Source: Bacteroides sp. (lineage in GTDB: Bacteria > Bacteroidota > Bacteroidia > Bacteroidales > Muribaculaceae). Taken from it: a stretch of 46,662 nucleotides of DNA. The DNA lies in contig JAAVCF010000018.1 in NCBI GenBank assembly GCA_014802445.1, positions 1 through 46,662 on the forward strand, written 5' to 3'. The translations under genes were made by a program, and so were the position numbers. Below the pieces are notes generated by a model. That model saw only the letters and a list, made by a program, of their open reading frames with translations, did no database searches and was not told the origin of the DNA. Below, one piece after another: positions 1-8,494 of this stretch (the first letter of the stretch is position 1; every line of letters begins with the position of its first letter).

Positions 1-117
1 AGTCTCGGCACTCTCGAAGATTTCTTCAAGGGTAATCACCGACTGACCTGACGCACACACTCCGCCGCTCAGCAAGGCGGCACACACCAACCCTGCGAGC
101 AATCGTAGATTGTTCAT
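1..117 (-). CDS. Exported protein, N-terminal fragment (possibly TolC-family)
   Basis: The reading frame starts at ATG 117 on the minus strand and stays open for 39 codons to the window edge, so only the N-terminus is visible. It begins MNNLRLLAGLVCAALLSGG, a basic start followed by a hydrophobic stretch and small residues, which is a clear signal peptide. The mature part begins near QSVITLEEIFESAE; a leading ITLEE segment resembles the start of mature TolC-family outer-membrane factors, but this rests on about 14 residues. A well-formed Bacteroidetes promoter lies about 210 bases upstream, leaving a long leader with two hairpins. Confidence 0.6.
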   Translation of the reverse strand, partial: MNNLRLLAGLVCAALLSGGVCASGQSVITLEEIFESAET

Positions 118-180
118 AAGGTAATGAAAATTTTAGTAATTTATAGGATAAGAATTATAGCCTAATATACAGGCTATCAG

Positions 181-328
181 CGGCAAATACTATGTTTGCC
201 GATTACTTGGAAAATGAAGCCGTACTTTTCCAATTTTCAAGAAATCCCCAGTTTCTGACAACGGGGTGTGACTGAATTAAGCTATAAGAATATGCTGGCA
301 TAAAAGCGTGACTCTTTGTGAATCACGC
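181..328 (-). other. Structured 5' leader with two hairpins
   Basis: In the predicted leader of the gene at 117, GCGTGA/TCACGC (306-328) forms a hairpin right at the expected 5' end. CGGCAAA/TTTGCCG (181-201) forms a second one with a 7-base loop. No known riboswitch class was recognised; these could stabilise the RNA or bind a regulator. Confidence 0.35.
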
Positions 329-330
329 AG

Positions 331-361
331 CAAAATTAGCTAAAACATATGATTTTTCAAA
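331..361 (-). promoter_or_regulatory. Bacteroidetes promoter of the exported-protein gene at 117
   Basis: Read on the minus strand, TTTG (358-361) is followed after 19 bases by TAATTTTG (331-338), an exact TAnnTTTG -7 element. Transcription would start near 325 and give a leader of about 210 bases. Confidence 0.6.
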
Positions 362-505
362 ATTCACTATTGAGCAGTTCATCTTTGTGTAGGAAGGTGC
401 AACTCCGCCATATACCTAATTTTTTTGTTCCGGCCAACGCAAGACAAAATCAAGACAAACCACAGACTACCAATTAGTTCCGCGGTTTTTTCGTGCCTAA
501 AAATT

Positions 506-980
506 GTCGCGGAGGGCGGACCGCCATACACATTTGCGGGAAATTGGGGCGTGGTTTAGTCGCGGAGGGCGGGCGCCCCGAACGGGCGCCCCTACATTCT
601 TTTGCGAGCAATTAGACTGCCGGGAGGCGAGTCACCATGCACATTCGCGGGGGATTGGGGTGTGGTTTAGTCGCGGAGGGCGAGTATGGGCGCGGGGGAT
701 GCGGAGGCATTGGGGGCCGATTTGGCGCAAGGGATTTTAGGGGCGGCCGTTCGGGCCGCCCGCCCCTCCGAGTCAAATTATCCGAGGAGGGGTGTTTGCG
801 TTTTTTTACTATTGCTCCAATCGTTTTTGTTATTGCAGAGGGGCGGACACACCGGGGCATGTCCGTACATTTTGTGGGGCATTGGCGGCGGGTCGCCACT
901 ATTTTCGAGGATTGGCGAGTGGTTTCGTCGCGGAGGGCGGGCACTTTGGCGAATCACCATGCACTTTTGCGGGGAGGGGC
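506..980. repeat. REP-like GC-rich palindromic repeat cluster, left part
   Basis: The 13-mer GTCGCGGAGGGCG occurs exactly at 506-518, 559-571, 670-682 and 927-939. It is usually preceded by GGGATTGG-like sequence and at its best copy followed by GGGCGCCCcgaacGGGCGCCC and CCTACATT. A related palindrome GGGCGGCC/GGCCGCCC lies at 741-761. Short open frames here on both strands are made of the repeat and show no protein character. The arrangement fits dispersed intergenic REP/BIME-type elements; no transposase or RAYT gene is in the window. Confidence 0.6.
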
Positions 981-998
981 GTGGCGATGGGTACAAAA

Positions 999-1028
999 AA
1001 AGAAGTGAAGATTGCTCTTCACTTCTTT
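999..1028 (-). terminator. Intrinsic terminator of tRNA-Gln
   Basis: AAAGAAGTGAAG pairs perfectly with CTTCACTTCTTT around a 6-base loop. On the minus strand the stem runs into a T-run, two bases after the tRNA gene. Confidence 0.85.
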
Positions 1029-1029
1029 G

Positions 1030-1100
1030 TTGCCTTGGAAGGATTCGAACCCTCACAGGCGGAACCAGAATCCGACGTGCTACCATTACACCACAAGGCA
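1030..1100 (-). tRNA. tRNA-Gln (anticodon CTG)
   Basis: On the minus strand the 5' acceptor strand TGCCTTG pairs with CAAGGCA, including the U1-A72 pair typical of bacterial tRNA-Gln. The anticodon loop TTCTGGT carries CTG, reading CAG. A T-arm with GGTTCGAATCC follows. The gene is about 71 bases long, CCA is not encoded, and the discriminator base is A. It has its own promoter and terminator. Confidence 0.93.
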
Positions 1101-1123
1101 TTGTCGTTTTGATTTCGACAGTG

Positions 1124-1154
1124 CAAAGGTAAGGCTCTTTTTTGAACTGACAAA
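1124..1154 (-). promoter_or_regulatory. Promoter of tRNA-Gln
   Basis: On the minus strand TTTG (1151-1154), a 19-base spacer and TACCTTTG (1124-1131) match the Bacteroidetes -33/-7 consensus. The start would lie near 1119, about 19 bases before the tRNA. Confidence 0.75.
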
Positions 1155-1220
1155 ATTTTTCAGGGATTTTTTTCAAAAAAATCTCTCTTTCATTTTTCTT
1201 GAAATTTTTGAGCACAAAAA

Positions 1221-1252
1221 TTTGGTGGTTTCAACTAAAAGCCCTACCTTTG
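1221..1252 (+). promoter_or_regulatory. Promoter of tRNA-His
   Basis: TTTG (1221-1224), a 20-base spacer and TACCTTTG (1245-1252) match the Bacteroidetes consensus, 12 bases before the tRNA. The -7 box is identical to that of the divergent tRNA-Gln. Confidence 0.75.
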
Positions 1253-1264
1253 CAGCGTTCAAAT

Positions 1265-1341
<77 letters not shown>

Positions 1342-1342
<1 letters not shown>

Positions 1343-1386
1343 AGCTCAGAAGGCTGTCGAGATTTCGACAGCCTTCTGAGCTTTTT
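1342..1386 (+). terminator. Intrinsic terminator of tRNA-His
   Basis: A perfect 19-bp stem (1342-1360 with 1365-1383) with loop GATT is followed by T residues, directly after the tRNA. It is one of the strongest hairpins in the window. Confidence 0.85.
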
Positions 1387-1404
1387 CTGTTTGGCCTCCA
1401 GTTT

Positions 1405-1640
1405 TTGGGGACGGACATGTTTTTTATTGCGGGGGATTGGTTTTGTCGGTGAGGGGCGGGCGCCCCTACATTCTTTGGCGGTAACCTATCACACCGGCTG
1501 CCCAATCGCCGCGGTGTTCTTTGGGGGGGCCTGTCGTGTGGGCGGACATGCATTTTGCAGGGATTGGTTTTGTCGCGGAGGGCGGGCGCCCCGAACGGGC
1601 GTCCCTACATTTTGCGGACGTAATGGGCGATACCCCCTGG
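1405..1640. repeat. REP-like GC-rich palindromic repeat cluster, right part
   Basis: A fifth exact GTCGCGGAGGGCG copy is at 1572-1584, followed by a GGGCGCCC-type palindrome and CCTACATT; a degenerate copy is at 1445-1458. Each is preceded by GGACATG and GGGATTGG-like sequence, as in the cluster left of the tRNAs. I see no gene between the tRNA-His terminator and the end of cls. Confidence 0.55.
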
Positions 1641-1641
1641 A

Positions 1642-3087
1642 TCAGAGGATGGGCGAGAGGAGGCGAACGATGGATTCGCGCGTTTTGTGCCACCAGGGGC
1701 GGTGGCGCCATTGGGCGGCGCTTACGCGCACGGACTGTGCCTGGTCATTATGGAAGTGGGCGCGCAGCTGAGCGTTGATTTTAGGCGAATAGATGAAGAA
1801 GTTGCCCTCAAAATTGTGTTCGAAGCTGCGGAAGTCGAAGTTAGTGGAGCCCACTGTTGAAAAGTCATCGTCAACGAGCATCATCTTGCTATGCAGCATG
1901 CCGGCGTCATAGAGATAAATCTTAATGCCTGCGCGCAGACACTCCTGAATGTAGGAGCGCGAGGCATTGGTGAGGATGTTGCTGTCGCTGCGGCGCGGAA
2001 TCATCACGCGGACGTCAACCCTTGCCAGAGCCGCTGCCTGGAGAGCGCGCAGGAGGCTCTCGGTGGGCAGGAAATAGGGGGTCTGGATGTAGATGCGCTT
2101 CTTGGCATTGCCGATGGCTTTGAGCATCATCAGCGCCACGTTGCTCCACGGACTCGTGGGGCCCGAGGTTATCATCTGAATGGCAGCGCCGCCGCTGAGG
2201 GGCTCGCCCATCCCGGCCTCCTCCTCAAGCAGAGGATTGCCCATGAAGTTCCAGTCAACGGCAAAGGAATATTGAAGCGCGGCCACAGCCGGTCCCTGCA
2301 CCCGCAGGTGAGTATCACGCCACGATGCGAAATTCTTGCCGCCGTCAATGTAGCGGTCAGCTATGTTCATCCCGCCTATATAGCCCACCAGGCCGTCAAT
2401 AACGGTGACTTTGCGGTGGTTGCGCCAGTTGATGCGGGTGGCAAAGGGCGGGAAAGCCACGCGGAAGAAGGGATAAATCTCCACTCCCGCCTCACGCATG
2501 CGCTTATGATAGCGCTTGCTCACATGAATGGAGCCAATGTCGTCATAAATCACCCTCACCTTCACTCCGCGCGCGGCGGCGGCAATGAGAGCGTCGGCAA
2601 GGCGATTACCCATGCCGTCACTGTCTATAATATAGTACTGTATGTGGACATACTGCTTGGCAGCATTGATGTCGGCAATGAGCTTGTCCATCTTCTCGGC
2701 GCCGTCAATAATCACCTCCACATCGTTGCCCTCATAGAGCACGGCGCCGGTCAACGCCCGCCCCAGCATGGCGTGCTGTCGATTCTCCACGGTCAGGCTC
2801 CGAGGGTTAACCTGTTGCTGCGGAGCGGCCTCGCTGCGTTTGAGTCGGCGCTTATTGCGCCGCGAAATCATGTGGGTGTTCTTGATGCTGCGTCCAAAAA
2901 AGATGTAGAGGATTATGCCGCCCACAGGGAAGAGAATCAACACGGTGATCCATGCCAGCGACTTGAGCGGATTGCGGTTCTCGCTCACAATGATGCCGAC
3001 AATACTGAGCACGGTAACCGAATAGGCCACCACCACAGCCCAGTAAATCCATCCCGAGTTCAAATATTCAGCGATTGAACGTAGCAT
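1642..3087 (-). CDS. cls: Cardiolipin synthase, phospholipase D superfamily
   Basis: The product joins two phosphatidylglycerol molecules, or a related donor pair, into cardiolipin at the inner membrane. Two N-terminal membrane helices (about residues 14-35 and 43-65) precede two PLD catalytic motifs: HRKVTVID near residue 222 and HSKMMLVDD near 398. Each has the HxKx4D pattern followed by a G-x-x-N segment. The 481-residue length is normal. I start at ATG 3087 because an upstream ATG at 3135 lies inside the divergent promoter region and would add non-family residues. A TAnnTTTG box ends only five bases before this ATG, so the mRNA may be leaderless. It is transcribed away from the ABC-F gene. 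Confidence 0.93.
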   Translation of the reverse strand: MLRSIAEYLNSGWIYWAVVVAYSVTVLSIVGIIVSENRNPLKSLAWITVLILFPVGGIILYIFFGRSIKNTHMISRRNKRRLKRSEAAPQQQVNPRSLTVENRQHAMLGRALTGAVLYEGNDVEVIIDGAEKMDKLIADINAAKQYVHIQYYIIDSDGMGNRLADALIAAAARGVKVRVIYDDIGSIHVSKRYHKRMREAGVEIYPFFRVAFPPFATRINWRNHRKVTVIDGLVGYIGGMNIADRYIDGGKNFASWRDTHLRVQGPAVAALQYSFAVDWNFMGNPLLEEEAGMGEPLSGGAAIQMITSGPTSPWSNVALMMLKAIGNAKKRIYIQTPYFLPTESLLRALQAAALARVDVRVMIPRRSDSNILTNASRSYIQECLRAGIKIYLYDAGMLHSKMMLVDDDFSTVGSTNFDFRSFEHNFEGNFFIYSPKINAQLRAHFHNDQAQSVRVSAAQWRHRPWWHKTRESIVRLLSPIL

Positions 3088-3092
3088 GGTAG

Positions 3093-3122
3093 CAAATATA
3101 GCGAAAAATAATGGTAATTTTG
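3093..3122. promoter_or_regulatory. Divergent -7 elements for cls and the ABC-F gene
   Basis: TATATTTG on the minus strand (3093-3100) points to cls, and TAATTTTG on the plus strand (3115-3122) points to the ABC-F gene 18 bases on. No clear -33 TTTG is seen at the right distance for either, so activity is inferred from the -7 boxes. Confidence 0.5.
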
Positions 3123-3140
3123 CACTGAGAAACAAAAGTT

Positions 3141-5105
3141 ATGATTTCAATCCAAAATCTTTCTGTAGAGTTCAGCGCTAAGTCACTCTTTGACGGCATC
3201 AACTATGTTATCAATCCGCGCGACCGCATTGCACTGGTGGGCAAGAACGGCGCCGGAAAGTCGACCATGCTCAAGATAATCGCCGGGCTGCAGCAGCCCA
3301 CGTCGGGCCATGTGGCCGTGCCGGCCGACACCACCATCGGCTATCTGCCGCAGCAGATGCAGCTCAGCGACAGTGTGAGCCTGCGCGAAGAAACGCGCAA
3401 GGCTTTCAGCCACATTGACCGCATGCAGGAGCGCCTTGACCGCTACAACGCTGAGCTGGCCGAGCGCACCGACTATGAGAGCGCCGGCTATCAGGAACTG
3501 ATTGAAAAGATGACCACTCTGAGCGAGCGCCTGCTCATGGAGCAGAGCGAGGGGCGCGAGGCCGAGATGGAGCGCACGCTCCTGGGCCTGGGCTTCACCC
3601 GCGATGATTTTGACCGCCCCACGAGCGAGTTTTCCGGCGGATGGCGCATGCGTGTGGAGCTGGCCAAGCTGCTCCTCTCCCACCCCGACGTGCTGCTGCT
3701 TGACGAGCCCACCAACCACCTTGACATCGAGTCAATCCAGTGGCTCGAAAACTTCCTGCAGACCAAGGCCGGCGCCGTGGTGCTGGTGAGCCATGACCGC
3801 GCCTTTATTGACAATGTGACCAATCGCACCATCGAGATTTCGCTGGGCAAAATCTATGACTATTCGGTCAACTATTCCAAATTCGTGGAGCTGCGCAAGG
3901 AGCGCATCGAACAGCAAATGCGTGCCTACACCAATCAGCAGAAACAGATTCAGGAGACCGAGGATTTCATTGAGCGATTCCGCTACAAGGCCACAAAGAG
4001 CGTGCAGGTGCAGAGCCGCATCAAGCAGCTGGCCAAGATTGAACGCATCGAGGTGGATGAGGTTGACAACTCACGCCTTAACCTCCGCTTTCCGCCCGCA
4101 CCCCGCTCAGGCGACTACCCTCTGATTCTCGACAATGTGGGGAAGGCTTACGGCGACCATCAGGTGTTTGACCACGCCACATTCACCATCAAGCGCGGCG
4201 AGAAGGTGGCCTTCGTGGGCAAAAACGGCGAAGGCAAATCAACCCTCGTGAAATGCATCATGGGCCAGATTCCCTTCACGGGCAATCTCAAGGTGGGCCA
4301 CAACGTTAAGATTGGCTATTTCGCTCAGAATCAAGCCCAACTGATGGATGGCGAAATCACTGTGTTTGACACCATTGACCATGTGGCCACGGGCGACATC
4401 CGCACCAAAATCCGCGATATTCTCGGTGCCTTCATGTTTGGCGGAGAAGCGTCAGACAAGAAAGTGAAAGTGCTGTCAGGCGGCGAAAAAACGCGTCTGG
4501 CCATGATCCGACTCCTTTTGGAACCGGTGAACCTCCTCATCCTCGACGAGCCCACCAACCATCTTGACATGCCCTCGAAGGATGTGCTCAAGCAGGCCAT
4601 CAAGGACTTTGACGGCACGGTGATTGTGGTGAGCCACGACCGCGAATTCCTTGACGGACTGGTGGAAAAGGTCTATGAGTTTGGCGGCGGACAGGTGAAA
4701 GAATGTCTCGGCGGCATCTACGAGTTTCTTGAGAAGAAGCGCATGGCGTCGCTCTCCGAACTAGAGCGTCGCCCCCCCGCAACCGAAAGCAAAGCCGCAG
4801 CCGCAGCCCCCGAGGCGAAGAAAGCCGCCGCTCAGGAGGCAGCCCCGCGCCAGGAACGCAAGCTCAGCTATGCCGAGCAGCGTGAGCGCGACAAGGCGCA
4901 GCGTCGTGCCCGCAAAAAGGTGGAGGAAACAGAAGCCGAGGTGGCCCGCATGGAAGCCGAGGTGAAAGCCATTGAGCAGGAGCTGGCCGAAGGAGCCACC
5001 GATCCTGAAATCTACACCCGCCACGAAGCAGCCGTGAAGCGCCTGGAGAACGCCATGAGCCTTTGGGAGCTCGCCTCGATTGAGCTGGAGGAGTTCGACG
5101 CCTGA
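3141..5105 (+). CDS. ABC-F family ATPase (ribosome-associated type)
   Basis: Two ABC ATPase domains lie in one chain with no membrane segments, the mark of the ABC-F family, which acts on ribosomes rather than in transport. First domain: Walker A GKNGAGKST (34-42), signature SGGWRMR (near 165), Walker B LLLDEPTNHLD (near 184). Second domain: GKNGEGKST (near 359), LSGGEKTRLA (near 445), LDEPTNHLD (near 468). The domains are joined by a charged helical linker. The C-terminus is Ala/Glu-rich and then coiled-coil-like (about 535-654), as in Uup/YdiF-type members that bind nucleic acid. Assignment to a subfamily, or to antibiotic protection, is not possible by eye. Confidence 0.93.
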   Translation: MISIQNLSVEFSAKSLFDGINYVINPRDRIALVGKNGAGKSTMLKIIAGLQQPTSGHVAVPADTTIGYLPQQMQLSDSVSLREETRKAFSHIDRMQERLDRYNAELAERTDYESAGYQELIEKMTTLSERLLMEQSEGREAEMERTLLGLGFTRDDFDRPTSEFSGGWRMRVELAKLLLSHPDVLLLDEPTNHLDIESIQWLENFLQTKAGAVVLVSHDRAFIDNVTNRTIEISLGKIYDYSVNYSKFVELRKERIEQQMRAYTNQQKQIQETEDFIERFRYKATKSVQVQSRIKQLAKIERIEVDEVDNSRLNLRFPPAPRSGDYPLILDNVGKAYGDHQVFDHATFTIKRGEKVAFVGKNGEGKSTLVKCIMGQIPFTGNLKVGHNVKIGYFAQNQAQLMDGEITVFDTIDHVATGDIRTKIRDILGAFMFGGEASDKKVKVLSGGEKTRLAMIRLLLEPVNLLILDEPTNHLDMPSKDVLKQAIKDFDGTVIVVSHDREFLDGLVEKVYEFGGGQVKECLGGIYEFLEKKRMASLSELERRPPATESKAAAAAPEAKKAAAQEAAPRQERKLSYAEQRERDKAQRRARKKVEETEAEVARMEAEVKAIEQELAEGATDPEIYTRHEAAVKRLENAMSLWELASIELEEFDA

Positions 5106-5128
5106 GAGCCCCGTCAGAACGGGGGCTC
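5106..5128. terminator. Hairpin shared by convergent ABC-F and dnaB genes
   Basis: GAGCCCC/GGGGCTC forms a 7-bp stem between the two convergent genes and overlaps the last codons of dnaB. There is no T-run, so termination is only likely. Confidence 0.35.
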
Positions 5129-6697
5129 CTCGCCGGGCGATGAGGTGAAATCAGCAGTGCCGCCGCTCAGGGGTGCAGGCGACGCAAACGAGCCGTCCAC
5201 CAGCGGCGCGGAGCTGTCGCTGTTGAGGCGCGAAGCAATCACGCCCGTTCCTGCAGGAGCCGCGTTGGCATTGTCGCTCCAGTTTTCAAAGCGGGCAAAC
5301 TGATGGCGGAAACGCATCTTCACGTCGTCAACGGCGCCGCTACGGTGCTTAGCCACAATGAATTCGGCCAGACCGCGGATGTCATTGCCGGCGGCATCAG
5401 TGTCGCTCTTCAGATAATACTCGGGGCGGTGGATGAAGCACACTATGTCGGCATCCTGCTCTATGGCGCCCGATTCACGAAGGTCACTGAGCTGAGGACG
5501 CTTGCTGTCCTTGCCGTCGCCGCCGCGGTTTTCCACGCTTCGATTGAGCTGACTCAGAGCAATGATGGGAATCTGGAGCTCCTTGGCCAACTGCTTGAGT
5601 GAGCGCGAAATCATACTCACCTCCTGCTCGCGCGACCCGAACTTCATGCCCGAGGCGTTCATCAGCTGAAGGTAGTCAATGATTATCATCTGCACGTTGT
5701 GCTCTCTGACCAGACGGCGCGCCTTGGTCTGTAGCTCGAAGATTGACAGTGAGGCGGTGTCGTCAATAAAGAGCGGCGCACCGTAGAGGCTACGCACACG
5801 CGACATCAGCTGGTCCCACTGCATGGGGGTCAGCTGGCCGCTCTTGATGAGCTTGCCGTCGAGCTCGCAGGCATTGGAAATGAGACGGTTCACAAGCTGA
5901 ATCTCCGACATCTCAAGCGAGAATATGGCCAGGGGAGTGTTGTAGGTCATGGCCATCTCCTTGGCCATGGAGAGCACAAAGGCGGTTTTGCCCATCGCCG
6001 GACGGGCGGCGATGATGATGAGGTCAGATTTCTGCCAGCCCGAGGTGAGCTGGTCAAGGTCATGAAAGCCGGTTTCGAGACCGCTGAGGCCCGAGGTGCG
6101 TCGGGCAGCAGCCTGAATCTGCTCGATAGCCTTGCCGATCACCGGGTCAATCTGGGTCACATCCTTCTTCACATTGCCCTGGGCAATCTCAAAGAGGCGT
6201 CCCTCAGCCTCCTGCAGGAGGTCGTCAACGTCGTTTGACTCATCAAACGCCTTGCCCTCAATCATTGAGGCGAAGCGGATGAGCTCGCGCGAGAGGTACT
6301 TCTGAGCAACGATGCGGGCATGGAACTCCACATTGGCGCCCGAGAGCACCCTTGAGGTGAGCTCCGACACATACACCGGGCCGCCCACCTCCTGCAGCGT
6401 GCCGTTAAGGCGCAGCTGCTCGGTGACGGTGAGCATGTCGATGGGACGCTGCGAGGCTCCGAGAGCCTGCACGGCGGTGTAAATCTTCTGATGGGCCGGC
6501 TCGTAGAACGACTCGGGCTTCAGGATGTCACACACAATGGTGTAAGCATCGCGCTCCAGCATCAAAGCGCCCAGCACAGCCTGCTCGAGCTCAATGTCGC
6601 GCGGCGGCTTTCGCCCCGCCAGTTCGGTGATAGACGATGCGTCGCCTGACGTTCGTGGATTGAAACGCCCGGTGCTTCCGGAGGATTTACGGTCCAT
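5114..6697 (-). CDS. dnaB: Replicative DNA helicase DnaB
   Basis: This is the hexameric helicase that unwinds DNA at the replication fork. The N-terminal DnaB domain (from about residue 33, PRDIELEQAVLGALMLE) binds primase. The RecA-like C-terminal domain has Walker A ARPAMGKTA (near 230), Walker B IIIDYLQLM (near 336) and the LSQLNRSVE segment. No intein interrupts it. The 527-residue length is typical, with a short Ser/Gly-rich tail. It starts two bases after the dnaA stop codon, so initiator and helicase are probably made from one mRNA. Confidence 0.97.
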   Translation of the reverse strand: MDRKSSGSTGRFNPRTSGDASSITELAGRKPPRDIELEQAVLGALMLERDAYTIVCDILKPESFYEPAHQKIYTAVQALGASQRPIDMLTVTEQLRLNGTLQEVGGPVYVSELTSRVLSGANVEFHARIVAQKYLSRELIRFASMIEGKAFDESNDVDDLLQEAEGRLFEIAQGNVKKDVTQIDPVIGKAIEQIQAAARRTSGLSGLETGFHDLDQLTSGWQKSDLIIIAARPAMGKTAFVLSMAKEMAMTYNTPLAIFSLEMSEIQLVNRLISNACELDGKLIKSGQLTPMQWDQLMSRVRSLYGAPLFIDDTASLSIFELQTKARRLVREHNVQMIIIDYLQLMNASGMKFGSREQEVSMISRSLKQLAKELQIPIIALSQLNRSVENRGGDGKDSKRPQLSDLRESGAIEQDADIVCFIHRPEYYLKSDTDAAGNDIRGLAEFIVAKHRSGAVDDVKMRFRHQFARFENWSDNANAAPAGTGVIASRLNSDSSAPLVDGSFASPAPLSGGTADFTSSPGEEPPF

Positions 6698-6699
6698 AT

Positions 6700-8091
6700 T
6701 CAGCTAAAAAGTGATTGTTCTATCTTGGTGATATCGTCCTGCAGCTGCTTCTCGATCGGGAGACGCTCCTCAATGTTGCGGCAGGCATAGAGCACGGTGG
6801 CATGTGTGCGCGACAGGCGGGTGCCGATGGTCTTAAGCGACATCTTGGCGTGCTTCTTGGCCATGAACATAACCATCTGGCGGGCATCGCTCACCTCGCG
6901 CTTGCGTGTCTTGGTGTAAAGGAGGTCAGGCTCGATGTTATAGTAAGAGCTCACCTGCTCGGCTATCATCTCAAAGTTGACCTGACGGCGATTCATCTTC
7001 ACGGCGTTTGACACCACGCTGCGGGCAAGGTCAACGGTGAGGTCGCGGTTAAGCAGGGTGGCATGAGCCATCAGTGACACCACAATGCCCTCGAGCTCAC
7101 GCACGCTGTCAGTGACGCTTGAAGCAATAAATTCCAGAACATCAGGGGGGAGCACCACTCCATCCTGGCTTGCCTTGAGCGAAAGCACATCGCGGCGCAG
7201 CTCCAGGTCAGGCTTCTCCAGCTCCACCACCATGCCCCACTTGAAGCGCGAGAGCATGCGGTCCTCGATGCCGGTCATCTCGGAGGGACGACGGTCACTT
7301 GACATGATAATCTGGCGGCGGTTTTGCTGCAGATGGTTGAAGATATGGTAGAATATGTTCTGAGTGCCCGGTTTACCTACGAGGTCCTGAATGTCGTCCA
7401 CAATGAGCACGTCGATGCTCTGATAGAAGTAGACAAAATCATTGATTTTGCCGTTAAGGCGCGCCGTGGTAAACTGGCTCTCGAAGAGGCGGGCGGTGAT
7501 GTAGAGCACTCGCCATTCAGGATGCTCCTCCTTAATCCGGATGCCTATGGCCTGAATAAGATGGGTTTTGCCCACACCGGTGGCACCGAACACAAAGAGG
7601 GGGTTAAACGTGGTGTCCTTCGGCTTGGCGGCCACAGCTTCGGCAATGGAGCGGGCCAGCTTGTTTGACTCGCTGCCACAATAGTTGGCAAAGGTGTAGC
7701 GGGGATTGAGCTGAGGGCTCACATCCTCCACCGGCTGCTTATTATAGAAAGGATTGCTCACCCCGCCATTGTCGCGCTTGAGCTCCACGCTCTCGTTTGA
7801 CGGTGCGAGAGTAACCCCGGTGGAGGGGTCGTTGTTAACCTGATTGAAATGATAGAACACCTTAATCCCTTCGCCGTAAACCTTCTTGATGGCCGTACCG
7901 AGCAACTTGGCATAGCGCTCCTCAAACTGCTCCACAAAGAACGGTGAGGGCACAAAAATGGTGAGCTCCTTGCCATTGAAGCCCAGCGACGTCAGTGGCT
8001 TGAACCACACGTCGAATTGTTCGGGTGAAGGGAGATTATCCGCCACGAAGGCCAGACAATCGTCCCACATTTTGAGGTGAGATGAGGTCAT
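6700..8091 (-). CDS. dnaA: Chromosomal replication initiator DnaA
   Basis: DnaA binds DnaA boxes at the origin, melts DNA and loads DnaB. Domain I occupies roughly residues 1-90. The AAA+ domain shows GATGVGKTH (near 167) and IVDDIQDL (near 230). The C-terminal helix-turn-helix carries the signature TRLSRTHATVLYACRNIE (near 420-440). The length of 463 is normal. It is first in a pair with dnaB. The 425-base region upstream is AT-rich with large inverted repeats but shows no convincing DnaA-box cluster. Confidence 0.97.
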   Translation of the reverse strand: MTSSHLKMWDDCLAFVADNLPSPEQFDVWFKPLTSLGFNGKELTIFVPSPFFVEQFEERYAKLLGTAIKKVYGEGIKVFYHFNQVNNDPSTGVTLAPSNESVELKRDNGGVSNPFYNKQPVEDVSPQLNPRYTFANYCGSESNKLARSIAEAVAAKPKDTTFNPLFVFGATGVGKTHLIQAIGIRIKEEHPEWRVLYITARLFESQFTTARLNGKINDFVYFYQSIDVLIVDDIQDLVGKPGTQNIFYHIFNHLQQNRRQIIMSSDRRPSEMTGIEDRMLSRFKWGMVVELEKPDLELRRDVLSLKASQDGVVLPPDVLEFIASSVTDSVRELEGIVVSLMAHATLLNRDLTVDLARSVVSNAVKMNRRQVNFEMIAEQVSSYYNIEPDLLYTKTRKREVSDARQMVMFMAKKHAKMSLKTIGTRLSRTHATVLYACRNIEERLPIEKQLQDDITKIEQSLFS

Positions 8092-8130
8092 TCAGCGTTT
8101 CAGGATAGTATCTGTTCTGTTTAATTACGT

Positions 8131-8180
8131 TACAAAATTCGGCATTATTTTTTTCAAAAAAAATGCCCGAATAATTTGTA
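8131..8180. repeat. Imperfect inverted repeat in the dnaA leader
   Basis: The left arm reads TACAAA-ATTCGG-CATT then a T-run; the right arm is an A-run then AATG-CCCGAAT-AATTTGTA. They pair along nearly their whole length apart from small bulges. The structure sits 40 bases upstream of the dnaA start and could be an operator, an RNA hairpin or part of an origin. Confidence 0.55.
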
Positions 8181-8391
8181 TTTTACCGCCATGATGCACT
8201 ACTCTGACTAACAGCCCATTATGAGAATTTTAACAAAAGTTATTAACATTTTTTGCGTAACTTTTTGATTTTCAATGGGGTTTCTGTCGAGCCATGCAAT
8301 TTTGCGTTGCATCATCGGCACTTCCGCAGGGGGTAAATCCTGCTGTTATCGCCACATCTCAGGCGTTTTCACAAAAAAGAGTTAACGCGGC

Positions 8392-8416
8392 GTTATTTGG
8401 AATCATTTCAAATAAC
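8392..8416. repeat. 25-base near-palindrome upstream of dnaA
   Basis: GTTATTTG and CAAATAAC flank a nearly symmetrical centre. It resembles a dimeric repressor site, but no partner protein is evident. Confidence 0.4.
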
Positions 8417-8451
8417 CCGCCACTCCTCTGCAACAGGCGGTCAGCTAAACG

Positions 8452-8494
8452 TCCATGCGCCCGAGGCTTCGCGGTGAAGCCTTGGGCGCATGGA
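8452..8494 (-). terminator. Stem-loop downstream of mlaD
   Basis: TCCATGCGCCC and AGGCTTC pair with their complements around a GCGGT loop, giving about 19 bp with one G-U pair, 24 bases after the mlaD stop. Only a short T-run follows on the minus strand (GTTTAG). Confidence 0.6.

Noticed and set aside
504-1215. Several overlapping open frames of 70-150 codons on both strands
   Set aside because: They run through REP-like repeats, the tRNA-Gln gene and its terminator, are rich in Arg/Gly/Pro, and have no family features.
1891-3078. A 395-codon plus-strand frame
   Set aside because: It is antisense to cls, whose two PLD motifs and membrane helices are clear; the frame is a by-product of GC-rich codon use.
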